DNA of 64,000 bases from DAIDKA01 sp963708865 (GCA_963708865.1 CAVPUC010000008.1:434001-498000), one strand, 5' to 3'; counted from the stretch's first letter, positions 16,296-24,263 are shown. Notes: generated from the letters alone by a model not told the origin. Made by a program: numbers and translations.

Positions 16296-17677
16296 AGGCC
16301 CTCCTCGGCCAATGCCAGCGCGCGCACCATGGCGCCGCTCTTGGCCAGCACTTCATCATGTTCGGCTTCCGGGATGCTGTCCGCGACGATGCCGGCGCCG
16401 GCCTGAAAGCTGTATTCATCGCCGTGGAACACGAGCGTGCGGATGGTGATGGCCTGATCCATGTCGCCGCGCGCGCCAAAGTAGCCCACCGTACCGCCGT
16501 ACAGGCCGCGACCCACGGGCTCGAGCTCATCGATGATCTGCATGGCGCGCACTTTGGGGGCGCCCACCAGCGTTCCGGCCGGGAAGGTCGCCGCGAACAG
16601 GTCGAACGCATCCTTGCCGGCAGCCAGCCTGCCCTTGACGCCGCTGACCATGTGCATGACGTGACTGTAGCGCTCGATGTGCTTGTAGGGTTCCACGTGC
16701 ACGCTGCCCGCTGCCGCCACCCGCCCCAGATCATTCCGGGCCAGGTCCACCAGCATCACGTGTTCGGCATTTTCCTTGGGGTCCGCGCGCAGTTCGGTTT
16801 CGCGCGCCACGTCGATCGCCGCATCATCAGCCCGTGAGCGGGTGCCCGCGATGGGGCGCAGCTGGGCGTGGCCGGCGTTGAGCTTGACCAGCGCCTCGGG
16901 CGATGAGCCCACGACGGTAATATCGCCGAGCGCGCAGTAATACATATAAGGAGAGGGGTTGATCAGCCGCAGGGCCCGGTAAGCCTGGAATGGATCCAGT
17001 TCATGCCGGCCACTGAAGCGCGACGCCAGCACCAGCTGGTACACATCCCCCGCGGCGATGTACTCCTGGATGCGCTTGACGGCCGCCATGTACCGGTCGC
17101 GAGTCATCGAGGGAGCGGGCGGCTGATAGCGGCCCGGCCGCCCGGGTTTGGGCAGACCGCCGCGCAACGCCTGGATGATCTGCAGTCGCAGCGAGGCGCG
17201 CTCGGACGGGGAACCGGCGTGCAGCAGGGCGATGCTGCGCGTCAGGTGATCAAACACCAACAGCGAACGCGGCGCCACGTAGTGCAACGCCGGCACACCA
17301 TCGGCGGTCGCAATCCGCTTGGGCAGATGCTCAAAGAAACGCACCACGTCATAGGATGCAAAGCCGACCAGTCCGCCGGCGAGCGGCACGCCCGCGATCT
17401 CCGGTTGCGGGCGCGGCGCGGCGGCGAGGGCGGCGCGCAGCTGGTTCAACAGCTCAGCGGCATTGTCCGGCCGGGCATGCAGCGTCGCGCCGACGTGCAG
17501 GCCTGCGCCGTCGAGCTTGACCTCCAATGCATCGCCAAAGCCGACAAAGGAATAGCGCGCGAGCCGTTCGCCCCCTTCCACGCTCTCCAGCAGGAAGCAG
17601 GGCCTGAAGGCCGCCAGCTTCAGGTAGGCGGAGACCGGGGTGTCCAGATCACCGGCAATATCAAAAGGCGCTTTCAT
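16292..17677 (-). CDS. trpE: anthranilate synthase component I
   Basis: Chorismate to anthranilate, first committed step of Trp synthesis. The 461-residue protein has the N-terminal feedback region (CFLLESVEGGERLARYSFVG, with the LLES element that binds inhibitory Trp) and the chorismate-binding C-terminus (GDVYQLVLASRFSG, IAGTRSRA, NAEHVMLVDLARNDLGRVA, GAPKVRAMQIIDELEP). The start at 17677 has AGGAAG 8 bases upstream and lies 32 bases after the attenuator T-run. The open frame continues upstream through the attenuator hairpin but is not coding there. Confidence 0.96.
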   Translation of the reverse strand: MKAPFDIAGDLDTPVSAYLKLAAFRPCFLLESVEGGERLARYSFVGFGDALEVKLDGAGLHVGATLHARPDNAAELLNQLRAALAAAPRPQPEIAGVPLAGGLVGFASYDVVRFFEHLPKRIATADGVPALHYVAPRSLLVFDHLTRSIALLHAGSPSERASLRLQIIQALRGGLPKPGRPGRYQPPAPSMTRDRYMAAVKRIQEYIAAGDVYQLVLASRFSGRHELDPFQAYRALRLINPSPYMYYCALGDITVVGSSPEALVKLNAGHAQLRPIAGTRSRADDAAIDVARETELRADPKENAEHVMLVDLARNDLGRVAAAGSVHVEPYKHIERYSHVMHMVSGVKGRLAAGKDAFDLFAATFPAGTLVGAPKVRAMQIIDELEPVGRGLYGGTVGYFGARGDMDQAITIRTLVFHGDEYSFQAGAGIVADSIPEAEHDEVLAKSGAMVRALALAEEGL

Positions 17678-17708
17678 GCTCTTCCTGGCTTCAAATCCTG
17701 CAGACAAC

Positions 17709-17748
17709 AAAAAACCCATCCCGGGACAATTCCGGAGATGGGTTCTGG
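17709..17748 (-). terminator. trp attenuator: antiterminator arm and intrinsic terminator
   Basis: On the minus strand CCCATC (17742-17737) pairs with GATGGG (17720-17715), with an inner CCGGA/TCCCGG-type stem, and is followed directly by six Ts (17714-17709): a textbook intrinsic terminator 32 bases before trpE. The segment CCAGAACCCA (17748-17739) overlaps its 5' arm and can instead pair with TGGGCCCTGG (17799-17790), giving an antiterminator. TGGGCCCTGG in turn overlaps a pause hairpin CACT-T-CC/GG-AGTG (17814-17798) over the leader stop codon. These are regions 1-4 of a classical attenuator. Confidence 0.88.
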
Positions 17749-17804
17749 CGACGCTCGAGTCTATTAGGGGAAATTTAAGGCGGCAGCAACCAGGGCCCAC
17801 TCCG

Positions 17805-17858
17805 TCAGGAAGTGCGCCACCACCGGGTAACAAGCTCGTTGCGAAGCTGCGTAGACAT
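17805..17858 (-). CDS. trpL: trp operon leader peptide with tandem Trp codons
   Basis: A 17-codon ORF, MSTQLRNELVTRWWRTS, ending TGA, lying between a good promoter and the attenuator hairpins. Two consecutive TGG codons (residues 13-14) sit just before the stop, the arrangement by which ribosome stalling on uncharged tRNA-Trp favours the 2:3 antiterminator and lets transcription enter trpE. There is no Shine-Dalgarno sequence before the ATG, and the predicted transcription start is within about 0-3 bases of it, so it may be translated from a leaderless mRNA. Too short for standard gene callers. Confidence 0.88.
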   Translation of the reverse strand: MSTQLRNELVTRWWRTS

Positions 17859-17866
17859 GCGCCGGG

Positions 17867-17895
17867 AGTATCGCCGGAAGGCTGAAAGCAGTCAA
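17867..17895 (-). promoter_or_regulatory. trp operon promoter
   Basis: On the minus strand TTGACT (17895-17890) and GATACT (17872-17867) are separated by 17 bases, a good sigma-70 match. The expected start of transcription, 6-9 bases beyond the -10, falls at about 17861-17858, i.e. at or next to the ATG of the leader peptide. It lies between the divergent trp operon and yajQ. No TrpR operator was recognised. Confidence 0.7.
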
Positions 17896-17932
17896 GGATG
17901 GCTTAGAATGCGGCCTTTCGCCGGGAATTGGC

Positions 17933-18415
17933 ATGCCTTCATTTGATGTGGTCTCGGAGCTGGACTCCCACGAAGTCACCAATGCGGTGGACCAGGCCAA
18001 CCGCGAGTTGAGCCAGCGCTTTGATTTCAAGGACACCGGCGCCGTCTTTGAACTGAACGACCTGGTGGTCACGGTGAAAGCCCAGGTGGAATTCCAGCTC
18101 AAGCAGATGCTGGAGATCCTGAAGCTGCGCCTCGCCAAGCGCGGCATCGATGTCATGTGCCTGGAGATCAAGGATCCAGTGGTGAACCTTGCGGCCGCCA
18201 TCCAGGAAGTGATTCTGCGTCAGGGCCTCGATGCCGATACCGCCAGGCTGATCGTGCGGCTGATCAAGGACTCAAAGATCAAGGTGCAGGCCAGCGTGCA
18301 GGGCGAGAAGATCCGTATCACCGGCAAGCAGCGCGACGATCTGCAGACGGCCATGGCCCTTTTGCGCAAGGCCAAGGTGGACATGCCGCTGCAGTTCAAT
18401 AATTTTCGCGACTGA
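17933..18415 (+). CDS. yajQ: YajQ family (UPF0234) nucleotide/c-di-GMP-binding protein
   Basis: A 160-residue protein matching YajQ end to end: MPSFDVVSELDSHEVTNAVD, LSQRFDFKDTGA, IKDSKIKVQASVQGEKIRITGKQRDDLQ and the C-terminal MPLQFNNFRD. It has two ferredoxin-like folds. The Xanthomonas homologue binds c-di-GMP and acts with a LysR regulator in virulence; the E. coli protein binds tRNA and nucleotides. Which applies here is unknown, but the window carries four further c-di-GMP-related proteins. Divergent from the trp operon; a TAGAAT element at 17904-17909 could be its -10. Confidence 0.95.
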   Translation: MPSFDVVSELDSHEVTNAVDQANRELSQRFDFKDTGAVFELNDLVVTVKAQVEFQLKQMLEILKLRLAKRGIDVMCLEIKDPVVNLAAAIQEVILRQGLDADTARLIVRLIKDSKIKVQASVQGEKIRITGKQRDDLQTAMALLRKAKVDMPLQFNNFRD

Positions 18416-18422
18416 CAGCCCA

Positions 18423-19298
18423 TCAGTGTCGAGCGCGCGCCGCATCGACCTGCACGCACAGCGCGATGGTCGCCTGCACCACGCTTGGACCAAGCCGGCT
18501 CAAGGCCTGGTCCGCAAAATCGAGCAGATTCTGTGAGCGCACGGCCTTCATCGAGGGGTACTTGCGCCATGCCGCAAGCCATTGCGCGCCGACGCCGGGC
18601 GGTGCCGCCGCGATGATCAGATCCGGATTGCGCGCAATCACCGCCTCCACCTGTACGGCGGGGCTCAGTTGCGGCAGATCCCCAAATATATTGACTGCAC
18701 CGCAAACCGACAGCACATCAGACATCAAATGCCGGCCGCCCACGGTGTATAGCGGCTGATTCCATGTCTCCAGAAGCGCGCTGACGGGCCGGCGCTGCGA
18801 ATACCGCTGGCGCAGCTGCGTCAGCTGCTGCTCGATCTGGCGGGCGCGTTGCTGCGCCATTGCCGTCGTTCCCGCAAGCAGGCCCAGCCGCAGGAGCGAG
18901 ACGCTCAGGTCCGAAAGCCGGTTCACCTGCTGGCCATACAACGTAAAGCCCAGTCGTTTGAGTTGCGCGATCTGCGCCGGGTTGTTGCCGCCCGGCCAGT
19001 ACACGACCACATCCGGCTTCAGCGTCAGCAGCCGCTCCATGTCGATGGCACTGCTGTCACCGATACGCGGCACCTGGCGCGCCGCAGCCGGCTCATCGGC
19101 ATACGCCACCGTGGCGATGACTTGTGATCCGGCGCCCGCCGCGAACAGCATCTCGGTGGCGCCGGGCGCCAGGCTCACGATGCGCTGCGCCGGATGCTCC
19201 AACATGACACGGGCGCCCGTGTCATCCATGACGGCAATGCCGGCCGCGTAAACCTGTCGTGCCGCAGCAAACAGCAGGACCAGTATAATGCGGGCCAT
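18423..19298 (-). CDS. periplasmic metal/cobalamin-chelate-binding protein (BtuF/helical backbone receptor family)
   Basis: A 291-residue protein with a signal peptide (MARIILVLLFAAARQVYAA). Family features: RIVSLAPGATEMLFAAGAGSQVIA, ADEPAAARQVPRIGDSSAID, LLTLKPDVVVYW, LGFTLYGQQVNRLSDL and NPDLIIAAAPPG, as in BtuF-type solute-binding proteins for vitamin B12, heme or siderophore complexes. No permease or ATPase gene is adjacent, so it must work with components encoded elsewhere. The start at 19298 is set by the signal peptide; its ATG shares the bases CATG with the start of divergent hprA, so the two genes overlap head to head by two bases. Confidence 0.85.
   Translation of the reverse strand: MARIILVLLFAAARQVYAAGIAVMDDTGARVMLEHPAQRIVSLAPGATEMLFAAGAGSQVIATVAYADEPAAARQVPRIGDSSAIDMERLLTLKPDVVVYWPGGNNPAQIAQLKRLGFTLYGQQVNRLSDLSVSLLRLGLLAGTTAMAQQRARQIEQQLTQLRQRYSQRRPVSALLETWNQPLYTVGGRHLMSDVLSVCGAVNIFGDLPQLSPAVQVEAVIARNPDLIIAAAPPGVGAQWLAAWRKYPSMKAVRSQNLLDFADQALSRLGPSVVQATIALCVQVDAARARH
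19284..19289 (+). promoter_or_regulatory. perfect -10 element of hprA, predicting a leaderless mRNA
   Basis: TATAAT lies 7 bases before ATG 19297. Transcription from it would begin at about 19296-19297, on the start codon itself. No clear -35 hexamer is visible 16-18 bases upstream. The alternative ATG at 19288 overlaps this -10, which argues against its use as the start. Confidence 0.5.
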
Positions 19299-20259
19299 GA
19301 CCGTCAAAGCCGTGTTCCTTGATTTCGCCACCGTCAGCAACGGCGATCTTGACATGAGCGCGCTTAAGCGCGTACTCCCCGACGTGGTGCTGCACGATGT
19401 CACCCCGGACGCGGACATCCCGGAGCGGATCGCGGGGGCGCACATCGTCCTCACCAATAAGCTGCGCATCGGCCGGGCGCTGATCGAGGCCAATCCGCAG
19501 CTGCGGTTGGTAGGGGTCTCGGCGACCGGTACCAACAACGTGGATCTGGAGGCCGCGCGTGAGCATACAGTCGCGGTCTGCAATGTCCGTGACTACTGCA
19601 CCCGTTCAGTCATGCAGCACGTCCTGGCGGTGATCCTGGCGCATACCCATCGGCTGCGCGAGTTCTCGCGCCTCGCCGTCGACGGCTCGTGGACCCGCAC
19701 GCCGCAGTTCACGATGCTGGATTATCCGATCCGCGAGCTATCCGGTCGGGTGCTCGGCATTGTCGGCTACGGCAATCTGGGCCGGGCCGTGGCGCAGGGC
19801 GCGCAGGCGGCTCTCGACATGCGCGTGATGATCGCCGGCCGTCCCGGCCAGCCCGCGGCACCCGGCCGCGTGGAACTGGAGGTGCTGCTGCGGGAAGCGG
19901 ACGTGCTGAGCCTGCATTGTCCCCTGACGCCGCAGACCGCCAACATGATCAGTGCGCGGGAACTGGCGCTGATGAAGCCCGATGCCCTGCTTGTGAACAC
20001 GGCCCGGGGCGGATTGATTGATTCGGCCGCACTGGTCGAGGCGCTGCGCACCGGCAAGATCGGGGGCGCGGCCATCAACGTCCTGCCGCAGGAGCCGCCG
20101 CTCGACGGCAATCCCCTGGTTGATGCGACCATCCCCAATCTGATCCTCACCCCGCACATCGCCTGGGCCGCCCGCGAAGCGCGGCAGCGCTGTCTCGATG
20201 AAGTCGCCGCCAACATTGCCGACTTCCTCAAGGGTGGCACGCGCAACCGCGTGGTGTAG
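19297..20259 (+). CDS. hprA: D-2-hydroxyacid dehydrogenase, glycerate dehydrogenase / hydroxypyruvate reductase type
   Basis: NAD(P)-dependent reductase of hydroxypyruvate or glyoxylate. The 320-residue protein begins MTVKAVFLDFATVSNGDLD, close to known glycerate dehydrogenases. The Rossmann motif is GRVLGIVGYGNLGRAVAQ; the substrate-binding/catalytic Arg lies in LLVNTARGGLID, Glu in LPQEPPLDGNPL and the catalytic His in LTPHIAWAAREARQR. Substrate preference is inferred from N-terminal similarity. No serine-cycle or glyoxylate genes are next to it. It ends 2 bp from convergent ahpD. Confidence 0.88.
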   Translation: MTVKAVFLDFATVSNGDLDMSALKRVLPDVVLHDVTPDADIPERIAGAHIVLTNKLRIGRALIEANPQLRLVGVSATGTNNVDLEAAREHTVAVCNVRDYCTRSVMQHVLAVILAHTHRLREFSRLAVDGSWTRTPQFTMLDYPIRELSGRVLGIVGYGNLGRAVAQGAQAALDMRVMIAGRPGQPAAPGRVELEVLLREADVLSLHCPLTPQTANMISARELALMKPDALLVNTARGGLIDSAALVEALRTGKIGGAAINVLPQEPPLDGNPLVDATIPNLILTPHIAWAAREARQRCLDEVAANIADFLKGGTRNRVV

Positions 20260-20261
20260 GC

Positions 20262-20828
20262 TCACGCGGCCTGCACCTGCGCACTCTGGGACTGCGGTGC
20301 TTCAAACTCCAAAACCCCGGCGACCGCATGCACGGTCGCGGCGATGCGCACCGCACTTTGTATGGCCTCGCGCGATACCCCGTGTTGACGCAGCTGCCGC
20401 TCGTGCGAGGCGACACAAGTCCCGCACCCATTGATGGCCGACACGGCGAGCGACAGCAGTTCGAAGTCGAGCTTGTCGATTCCGGGGTTCGCCAGAACGT
20501 TCATGCGCAGGCGCGCCGGCAGCTGTTTGTATTCAGCGTCCTCAACCAGATGCAGGAACCGGTAATAGATGTTGTTCATGCCCATGATTGCGGCGGCGGC
20601 GCGCGCGGCGTTCAGATCCTCGCTCGTCAGGTGCGCGGTGGCGAGCGCCTCGATATTGCGCGCCAGCGGGACATGCCGTGAGGCGATGGCTGCGGCGAAG
20701 GCGATGGCCCAGATCTGACGCTCGGTCAGGCCCGGTGCGCCGGTGGTGGCCAGCACCGCACCGAGATTGAGACGAAGGTCGCGTGCGTAGTCGGGCAGTG
20801 AATCACGAATGGAATCCAAAGAAGTCAT
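20262..20828 (-). CDS. ahpD: alkyl hydroperoxidase D (carboxymuconolactone decarboxylase fold)
   Basis: A 188-residue AhpD-type protein. The redox pair Cys135/Cys138 is in NGCGTCVASHERQLR, with His142 and Glu123 (DFELLSLAVSAING) completing the proton relay known from Mycobacterium AhpD. AhpD reduces AhpC or has weak peroxidase activity itself. It follows ahpC after 41 bp on the same strand with GGAGAG before the ATG, and oxyR is divergent from ahpC: the arrangement of actinobacterial and some proteobacterial peroxide modules that lack AhpF. Confidence 0.93.
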   Translation of the reverse strand: MTSLDSIRDSLPDYARDLRLNLGAVLATTGAPGLTERQIWAIAFAAAIASRHVPLARNIEALATAHLTSEDLNAARAAAAIMGMNNIYYRFLHLVEDAEYKQLPARLRMNVLANPGIDKLDFELLSLAVSAINGCGTCVASHERQLRQHGVSREAIQSAVRIAATVHAVAGVLEFEAPQSQSAQVQAA

Positions 20829-20869
20829 CGGGTGCTCTCCAATAAGGGGCCTGTACCGGTGGGAGGTCC

Positions 20870-21409
20870 TTATGCGGCCTTCAGGGTTTCATCGCCCTTC
20901 TGCCAGTTGCAGGGGCACAGCTCATCGGTCTGCAGCGCATCCAGTACCCGCAGGACTTCCTCGGGATTGCGGCCCACATTCATGTCCGTGACGTATGCGA
21001 AGCGGATCACGCCCTGCGGGTCGACGATATAGGTGGCACGCTGCGCCACGCCCGCGTCCGCATCCAGAATGCCCAGCGCGGCGGTAAGTTCGCGCTTCAC
21101 ATCGGCCAGCATCGGGAACGGCAGATCCCGCAGCTCTTCTTTGTCGCGCCGCCATGCCAGGTGCACGAACTCGGAATCCGTGCTGGCCCCGAGCAGCTGC
21201 GCGTCGCGCGCCCGGAACTCCTTCTCCAGTTTGCCGAATGCCGCGATCTCGGTCGGGCACACGAAGGTGAAGTCCATGGGCCAGAAGAAAATCACCCGCC
21301 ACTTGCCGGCATGGGTACCGCCGTCGATGCTCTGGAAGGCCTTGCTCTGATCGGTGGAAACGACGGCATTGAGCCGGTACTCGGGGAACTGCTTGCCTAC
21401 GCCCAACAT
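20870..21409 (-). CDS. ahpC: 2-Cys peroxiredoxin, alkyl hydroperoxide reductase C
   Basis: Thiol peroxidase for H2O2, organic peroxides and peroxynitrite. The 179-residue protein has the peroxidatic Cys51 in MDFTFVCPTEIAAFGKLE and C-terminal cysteines 165 and 167 in ELCPCNWQKGD, one of them resolving. It resembles the AhpC subgroup that works with AhpD rather than AhpF. The start at 21409 follows AGGAGCAGG; an upstream Met at 21430 lacks this spacing. It is probably activated by the divergent OxyR. Confidence 0.94.
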   Translation of the reverse strand: MLGVGKQFPEYRLNAVVSTDQSKAFQSIDGGTHAGKWRVIFFWPMDFTFVCPTEIAAFGKLEKEFRARDAQLLGASTDSEFVHLAWRRDKEELRDLPFPMLADVKRELTAALGILDADAGVAQRATYIVDPQGVIRFAYVTDMNVGRNPEEVLRVLDALQTDELCPCNWQKGDETLKAA

Positions 21410-21504
21410 GGTCCTGCTCCTGTAAATCATCGGCTCATGCCGACTTCGATGGAGCCATCCTGGGACCGCAAGCCCCACATATCCAATCGATTGACTTTAT
21501 AATC

Positions 21505-21525
21505 CCGATAGACGCCATATATCGG
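21505..21525. promoter_or_regulatory. LysR-type operator between ahpC and oxyR
   Basis: CCGATA (21505-21510) and TATCGG (21520-21525) form an inverted repeat with a 9-base spacer and contain the T-N11-A core (21509/21521) expected of LysR-family sites. It lies 9-29 bases before the oxyR ATG, where binding would repress oxyR and could activate ahpC-ahpD. A 10-bp palindrome CAATCGATTG (21484-21493) is next to it. Confidence 0.55.
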
Positions 21526-21533
21526 ATATTCAT

Positions 21534-22427
21534 ATGGACATCAAGCTCAAGGATTTGCGCTACCTGGTCGCAGTCGCCGACACCGGCCATTTCGGCAAGG
21601 CCGCGCAGCGCTGCTTCATCAGCCAGCCCACGCTTTCCGCCCAGCTGAAGAAACTGGAGGATTATCTGGGGGTGCAGCTGATCGAACGCCAGCCGCGGGG
21701 CGCGACGCTCACTCAGGCGGGCGAACAGATCGTCGCCCGGGCGCGCCTGATCCTCGCTGCCAGCGATGAGGTGGTCACCATTGCGCAGACCTACCGGGAT
21801 CCGCTGTCGGGACGGTTGCGGGTGGCGATGATTCCGACCGTTGGCCCCTACGTGCTGCCACAGGTGGCGCCGGCGGTGCGCAAGCAGATGCCACGGCTGG
21901 ATCTGCTGCTGTTCGAGTACCAGACCGCTGCCATGCTCGAGAAACTTCACAGCGGCGACATCGATGTGGGGGTGCTCGCCCTGCCGGTCGAGGTCGAAGG
22001 CCTCGCCAGTCGCAAATTGTACGACGAGGATTTCAACGTGGCGCTGCCGCAGCACCACCGCCTGGCCGCGCAGCCGAGCGTCCGGATCGCAGAACTCGAG
22101 GATGAGAGCCTGCTGCTGCTGGAGGAAGGACACTGCCTGCGGGACCAGGCCTTGGAGGTGTGCGGCCGCATCTCCATGCACGAGCGGCAGGATTTTCGCG
22201 CCACCAGCCTCGAAACCCTGCGCCAGATGGTGGCCGCCGGTGCCGGTGTCACGCTGATGCCGGAACTCGCCAGCCGCGGCGCCTATGGCAATGCGCGCGG
22301 CGTTGTCATCCGACCACTGGTTCGGCCGACGCCACACCGGCAGATCGGCGCGGTCTGGCGCAAGTCGAGCGCGCGCCTGGCGGCCATCCAGGCCTTCTGC
22401 GACGTGGTGATTAAATATGCCAAGTGA
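21534..22427 (+). CDS. oxyR: OxyR, peroxide-sensing LysR-type regulator
   Basis: A 297-residue regulator with an N-terminal winged helix (LKDLRYLVAVADTGHFGKAA, SQPTLSAQLKKLEDYLGVQL) and a LysR effector domain. The redox-active cysteines are Cys201 and Cys210 in EEGHCLRDQALEVC, spaced as C199/C208 of E. coli OxyR. Oxidation to the disulfide should activate ahpC-ahpD, which start 124 bp away on the other strand. katE at 32.6 kb is a further possible target. Followed by a copper chaperone gene on the same strand. Confidence 0.95.
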   Translation: MDIKLKDLRYLVAVADTGHFGKAAQRCFISQPTLSAQLKKLEDYLGVQLIERQPRGATLTQAGEQIVARARLILAASDEVVTIAQTYRDPLSGRLRVAMIPTVGPYVLPQVAPAVRKQMPRLDLLLFEYQTAAMLEKLHSGDIDVGVLALPVEVEGLASRKLYDEDFNVALPQHHRLAAQPSVRIAELEDESLLLLEEGHCLRDQALEVCGRISMHERQDFRATSLETLRQMVAAGAGVTLMPELASRGAYGNARGVVIRPLVRPTPHRQIGAVWRKSSARLAAIQAFCDVVIKYAK

Positions 22428-22475
22428 GTCATGCATACTCTGCTGATTGCATCACCGCTTCGAAGGAGCCGCCTC

Positions 22476-22934
22476 ATGACAGCCCCCGACCGGGTCCCGG
22501 CTCTGCTGGCCATGTTGGTGCTGCTTGCCCTGCTGGTGCCGCGCGTCGGCACGGCCGCCGACAGCAATCTGCTCGTGGCCGGCGCCTGGATACGCCAGCC
22601 GGCACCCGGATCCGATGTCGCGGCGGTCTACCTGTCACTTGAGAATGTGGGAACGCGGGCCGTCAAGCTGATCGGCGTCGAGTGTCCGGTGGCCAGCATG
22701 GCGATGATGCACGAGACGCGCGAGTCGGGCGGCCAATCGCAGATGCGTGCGCTCAACGCCGTGTCGCTCGCCCCCGGGGCGAGCACTGCCTTCACGCCGG
22801 GCGGCAAGCACATCATGCTGCAGGGTCTGGCTCATCCGCTACAAGTCGGGGAACGCGTGCCGCTCGTGCTGGTGTTCGCCGGTGGCATCAAGGTGCATGT
22901 CACCGCGCTGGTGCGACCCCTCGGGGCGAGCTGA
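22476..22934 (+). CDS. periplasmic copper chaperone PCu(A)C
   Basis: A 152-residue secreted protein with a signal peptide (hydrophobic core LLAMLVLLALLVPRVGTA) and the PCu(A)C fold: AGAWIRQPAPGSDVAAVYLS, the ligand cluster MAMMHETRE and GGKHIMLQGL. Met and His residues of these segments bind Cu(I) for delivery to the CuA/CuB sites of cytochrome oxidase. The ATG at 22476 is preceded by GAAGGAG; an upstream ATG at 22431 lacks a ribosome site. No senC/sco gene is adjacent. Confidence 0.88.
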   Translation: MTAPDRVPALLAMLVLLALLVPRVGTAADSNLLVAGAWIRQPAPGSDVAAVYLSLENVGTRAVKLIGVECPVASMAMMHETRESGGQSQMRALNAVSLAPGASTAFTPGGKHIMLQGLAHPLQVGERVPLVLVFAGGIKVHVTALVRPLGAS

Positions 22935-22956
22935 GCCGGATGCTTCCCTAGCAACC

Positions 22957-24246
22957 ATGCGATTAGACGGCGCCTCCGAGCACATCACTCCGTACGACAA
23001 GCTCGCGTTTTCGGACGTGCAGGCGCAGGCGATGCTCGCCAGCGGCGACCATCGCCAGGAGCTCACGGCGTTTTTCGGCGACCGTGAATACGGCGAGCTA
23101 CATTACCTCGCCCGGCGCGCGGTCAAAGCGCGCACCGGATCCCGCGGCGCACGCGTGCTCATTGTCCCCGGCATCATGGGGTCACAACTGGGCTTTGAGC
23201 GTCCGGCACCGATGCCGCGGGATCTGTTGTGGGTGGACCCCGTGGATATCAGTGCCGGGCGGCTACGCGCCTTGTGCATCGATGCCGGCGCACCCATTCG
23301 TACCATGGGCGTGGTGCTGCATTCGTATCTGCGGCTGCGCCTGCATCTGGTCGCGAGCGGCTTCGATGTCGACTGCGTGGACTATGACTGGCGCTTGGGT
23401 ATCGATGTGCTGGGCAGGCAGCTCGCGCAGCGTATCGAAGCGGAGCCTCATGGACACGTGCACCTGGTCGCCCACAGCATGGGGGCATTGGTCAGTCGCG
23501 CGGCGATGTCGCAGCCCGCGCGGCGCAAGGTGCAGCAGTTCGTGCTGCTTGCCTCCCCCAACGAGGGGTCCTTCGCCGGCGTGCAGGCGGTGCGTGGCAC
23601 CTACCCCGTGGTGCGCAAGCTCGCGCGGCTCGATGCCCGCACCAGTGCCGAGCAGCTCGCCGAGGAGGTATTCAACACCTTTCCGAGTCTGTATCACCTG
23701 CTGCCCTCTGCGAGCCACACCTATCCCATCGACCTGTTCGACGCCGGGCAATGGCCGAGTCAGGGACCGCGTCCGCGGGCCGAACTGCTGCACGCGGCAC
23801 GCGAGAGTCGCGCCGGTTTCGCCAAGGCCAATGAACGCTACTCAGTGGTGGTGGGAACGGGCCAGCCTACGGTAACCGGCATCGAGCGCGTCCAGGATGA
23901 CTTCGTCTACACCGTCACGCCGCATGGCGATGGCACCGTTCCTGTCGTCAGCGCCCGACTGGAGGGTGCGCATACCTACTATGTCGCCTGCGCGCACAGC
24001 GAGCTCACCCGCAACCCGTTGGTCGCCAACGCCGTCGCCGATATCCTCAAGAGCGGCGCAACGCGCCGCCTCGCCCGACGCTGGGGGCCGCGCAATCGCG
24101 CCACCGGCCGGATCAGTGACTCGGCGCTGCGCCTTACTCATACCGAGAAGGTGGATCTGACCACCCTCGATCCGGATGCGCGGCGCGCCTTCATGCAGAC
24201 TTTGAATGAGGCCCCGCCGCTGCGGCTGCGCACGCCGGGACGCTGA
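22957..24246 (+). CDS. alpha/beta hydrolase, lecithin:cholesterol acyltransferase-like
   Basis: A 429-residue protein. The lid/oxyanion region reads VLIVPGIMGSQLGFERP, typical of LCAT-like hydrolases, and the nucleophile Ser174 lies in HLVAHSMGALVSRAA. A plausible acid and base lie in HGDGTVPVVSA and CAHSELTRNP. There is no signal peptide, so it is probably a cytoplasmic or peripheral esterase/acyltransferase acting on lipids; the substrate is unknown. It is 22 bp after the PCu(A)C gene and 17 bp before a cupin gene on the same strand. Confidence 0.8.
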   Translation: MRLDGASEHITPYDKLAFSDVQAQAMLASGDHRQELTAFFGDREYGELHYLARRAVKARTGSRGARVLIVPGIMGSQLGFERPAPMPRDLLWVDPVDISAGRLRALCIDAGAPIRTMGVVLHSYLRLRLHLVASGFDVDCVDYDWRLGIDVLGRQLAQRIEAEPHGHVHLVAHSMGALVSRAAMSQPARRKVQQFVLLASPNEGSFAGVQAVRGTYPVVRKLARLDARTSAEQLAEEVFNTFPSLYHLLPSASHTYPIDLFDAGQWPSQGPRPRAELLHAARESRAGFAKANERYSVVVGTGQPTVTGIERVQDDFVYTVTPHGDGTVPVVSARLEGAHTYYVACAHSELTRNPLVANAVADILKSGATRRLARRWGPRNRATGRISDSALRLTHTEKVDLTTLDPDARRAFMQTLNEAPPLRLRTPGR

Positions 24247-24263
24247 CAGGAGGTATTTCAGCC

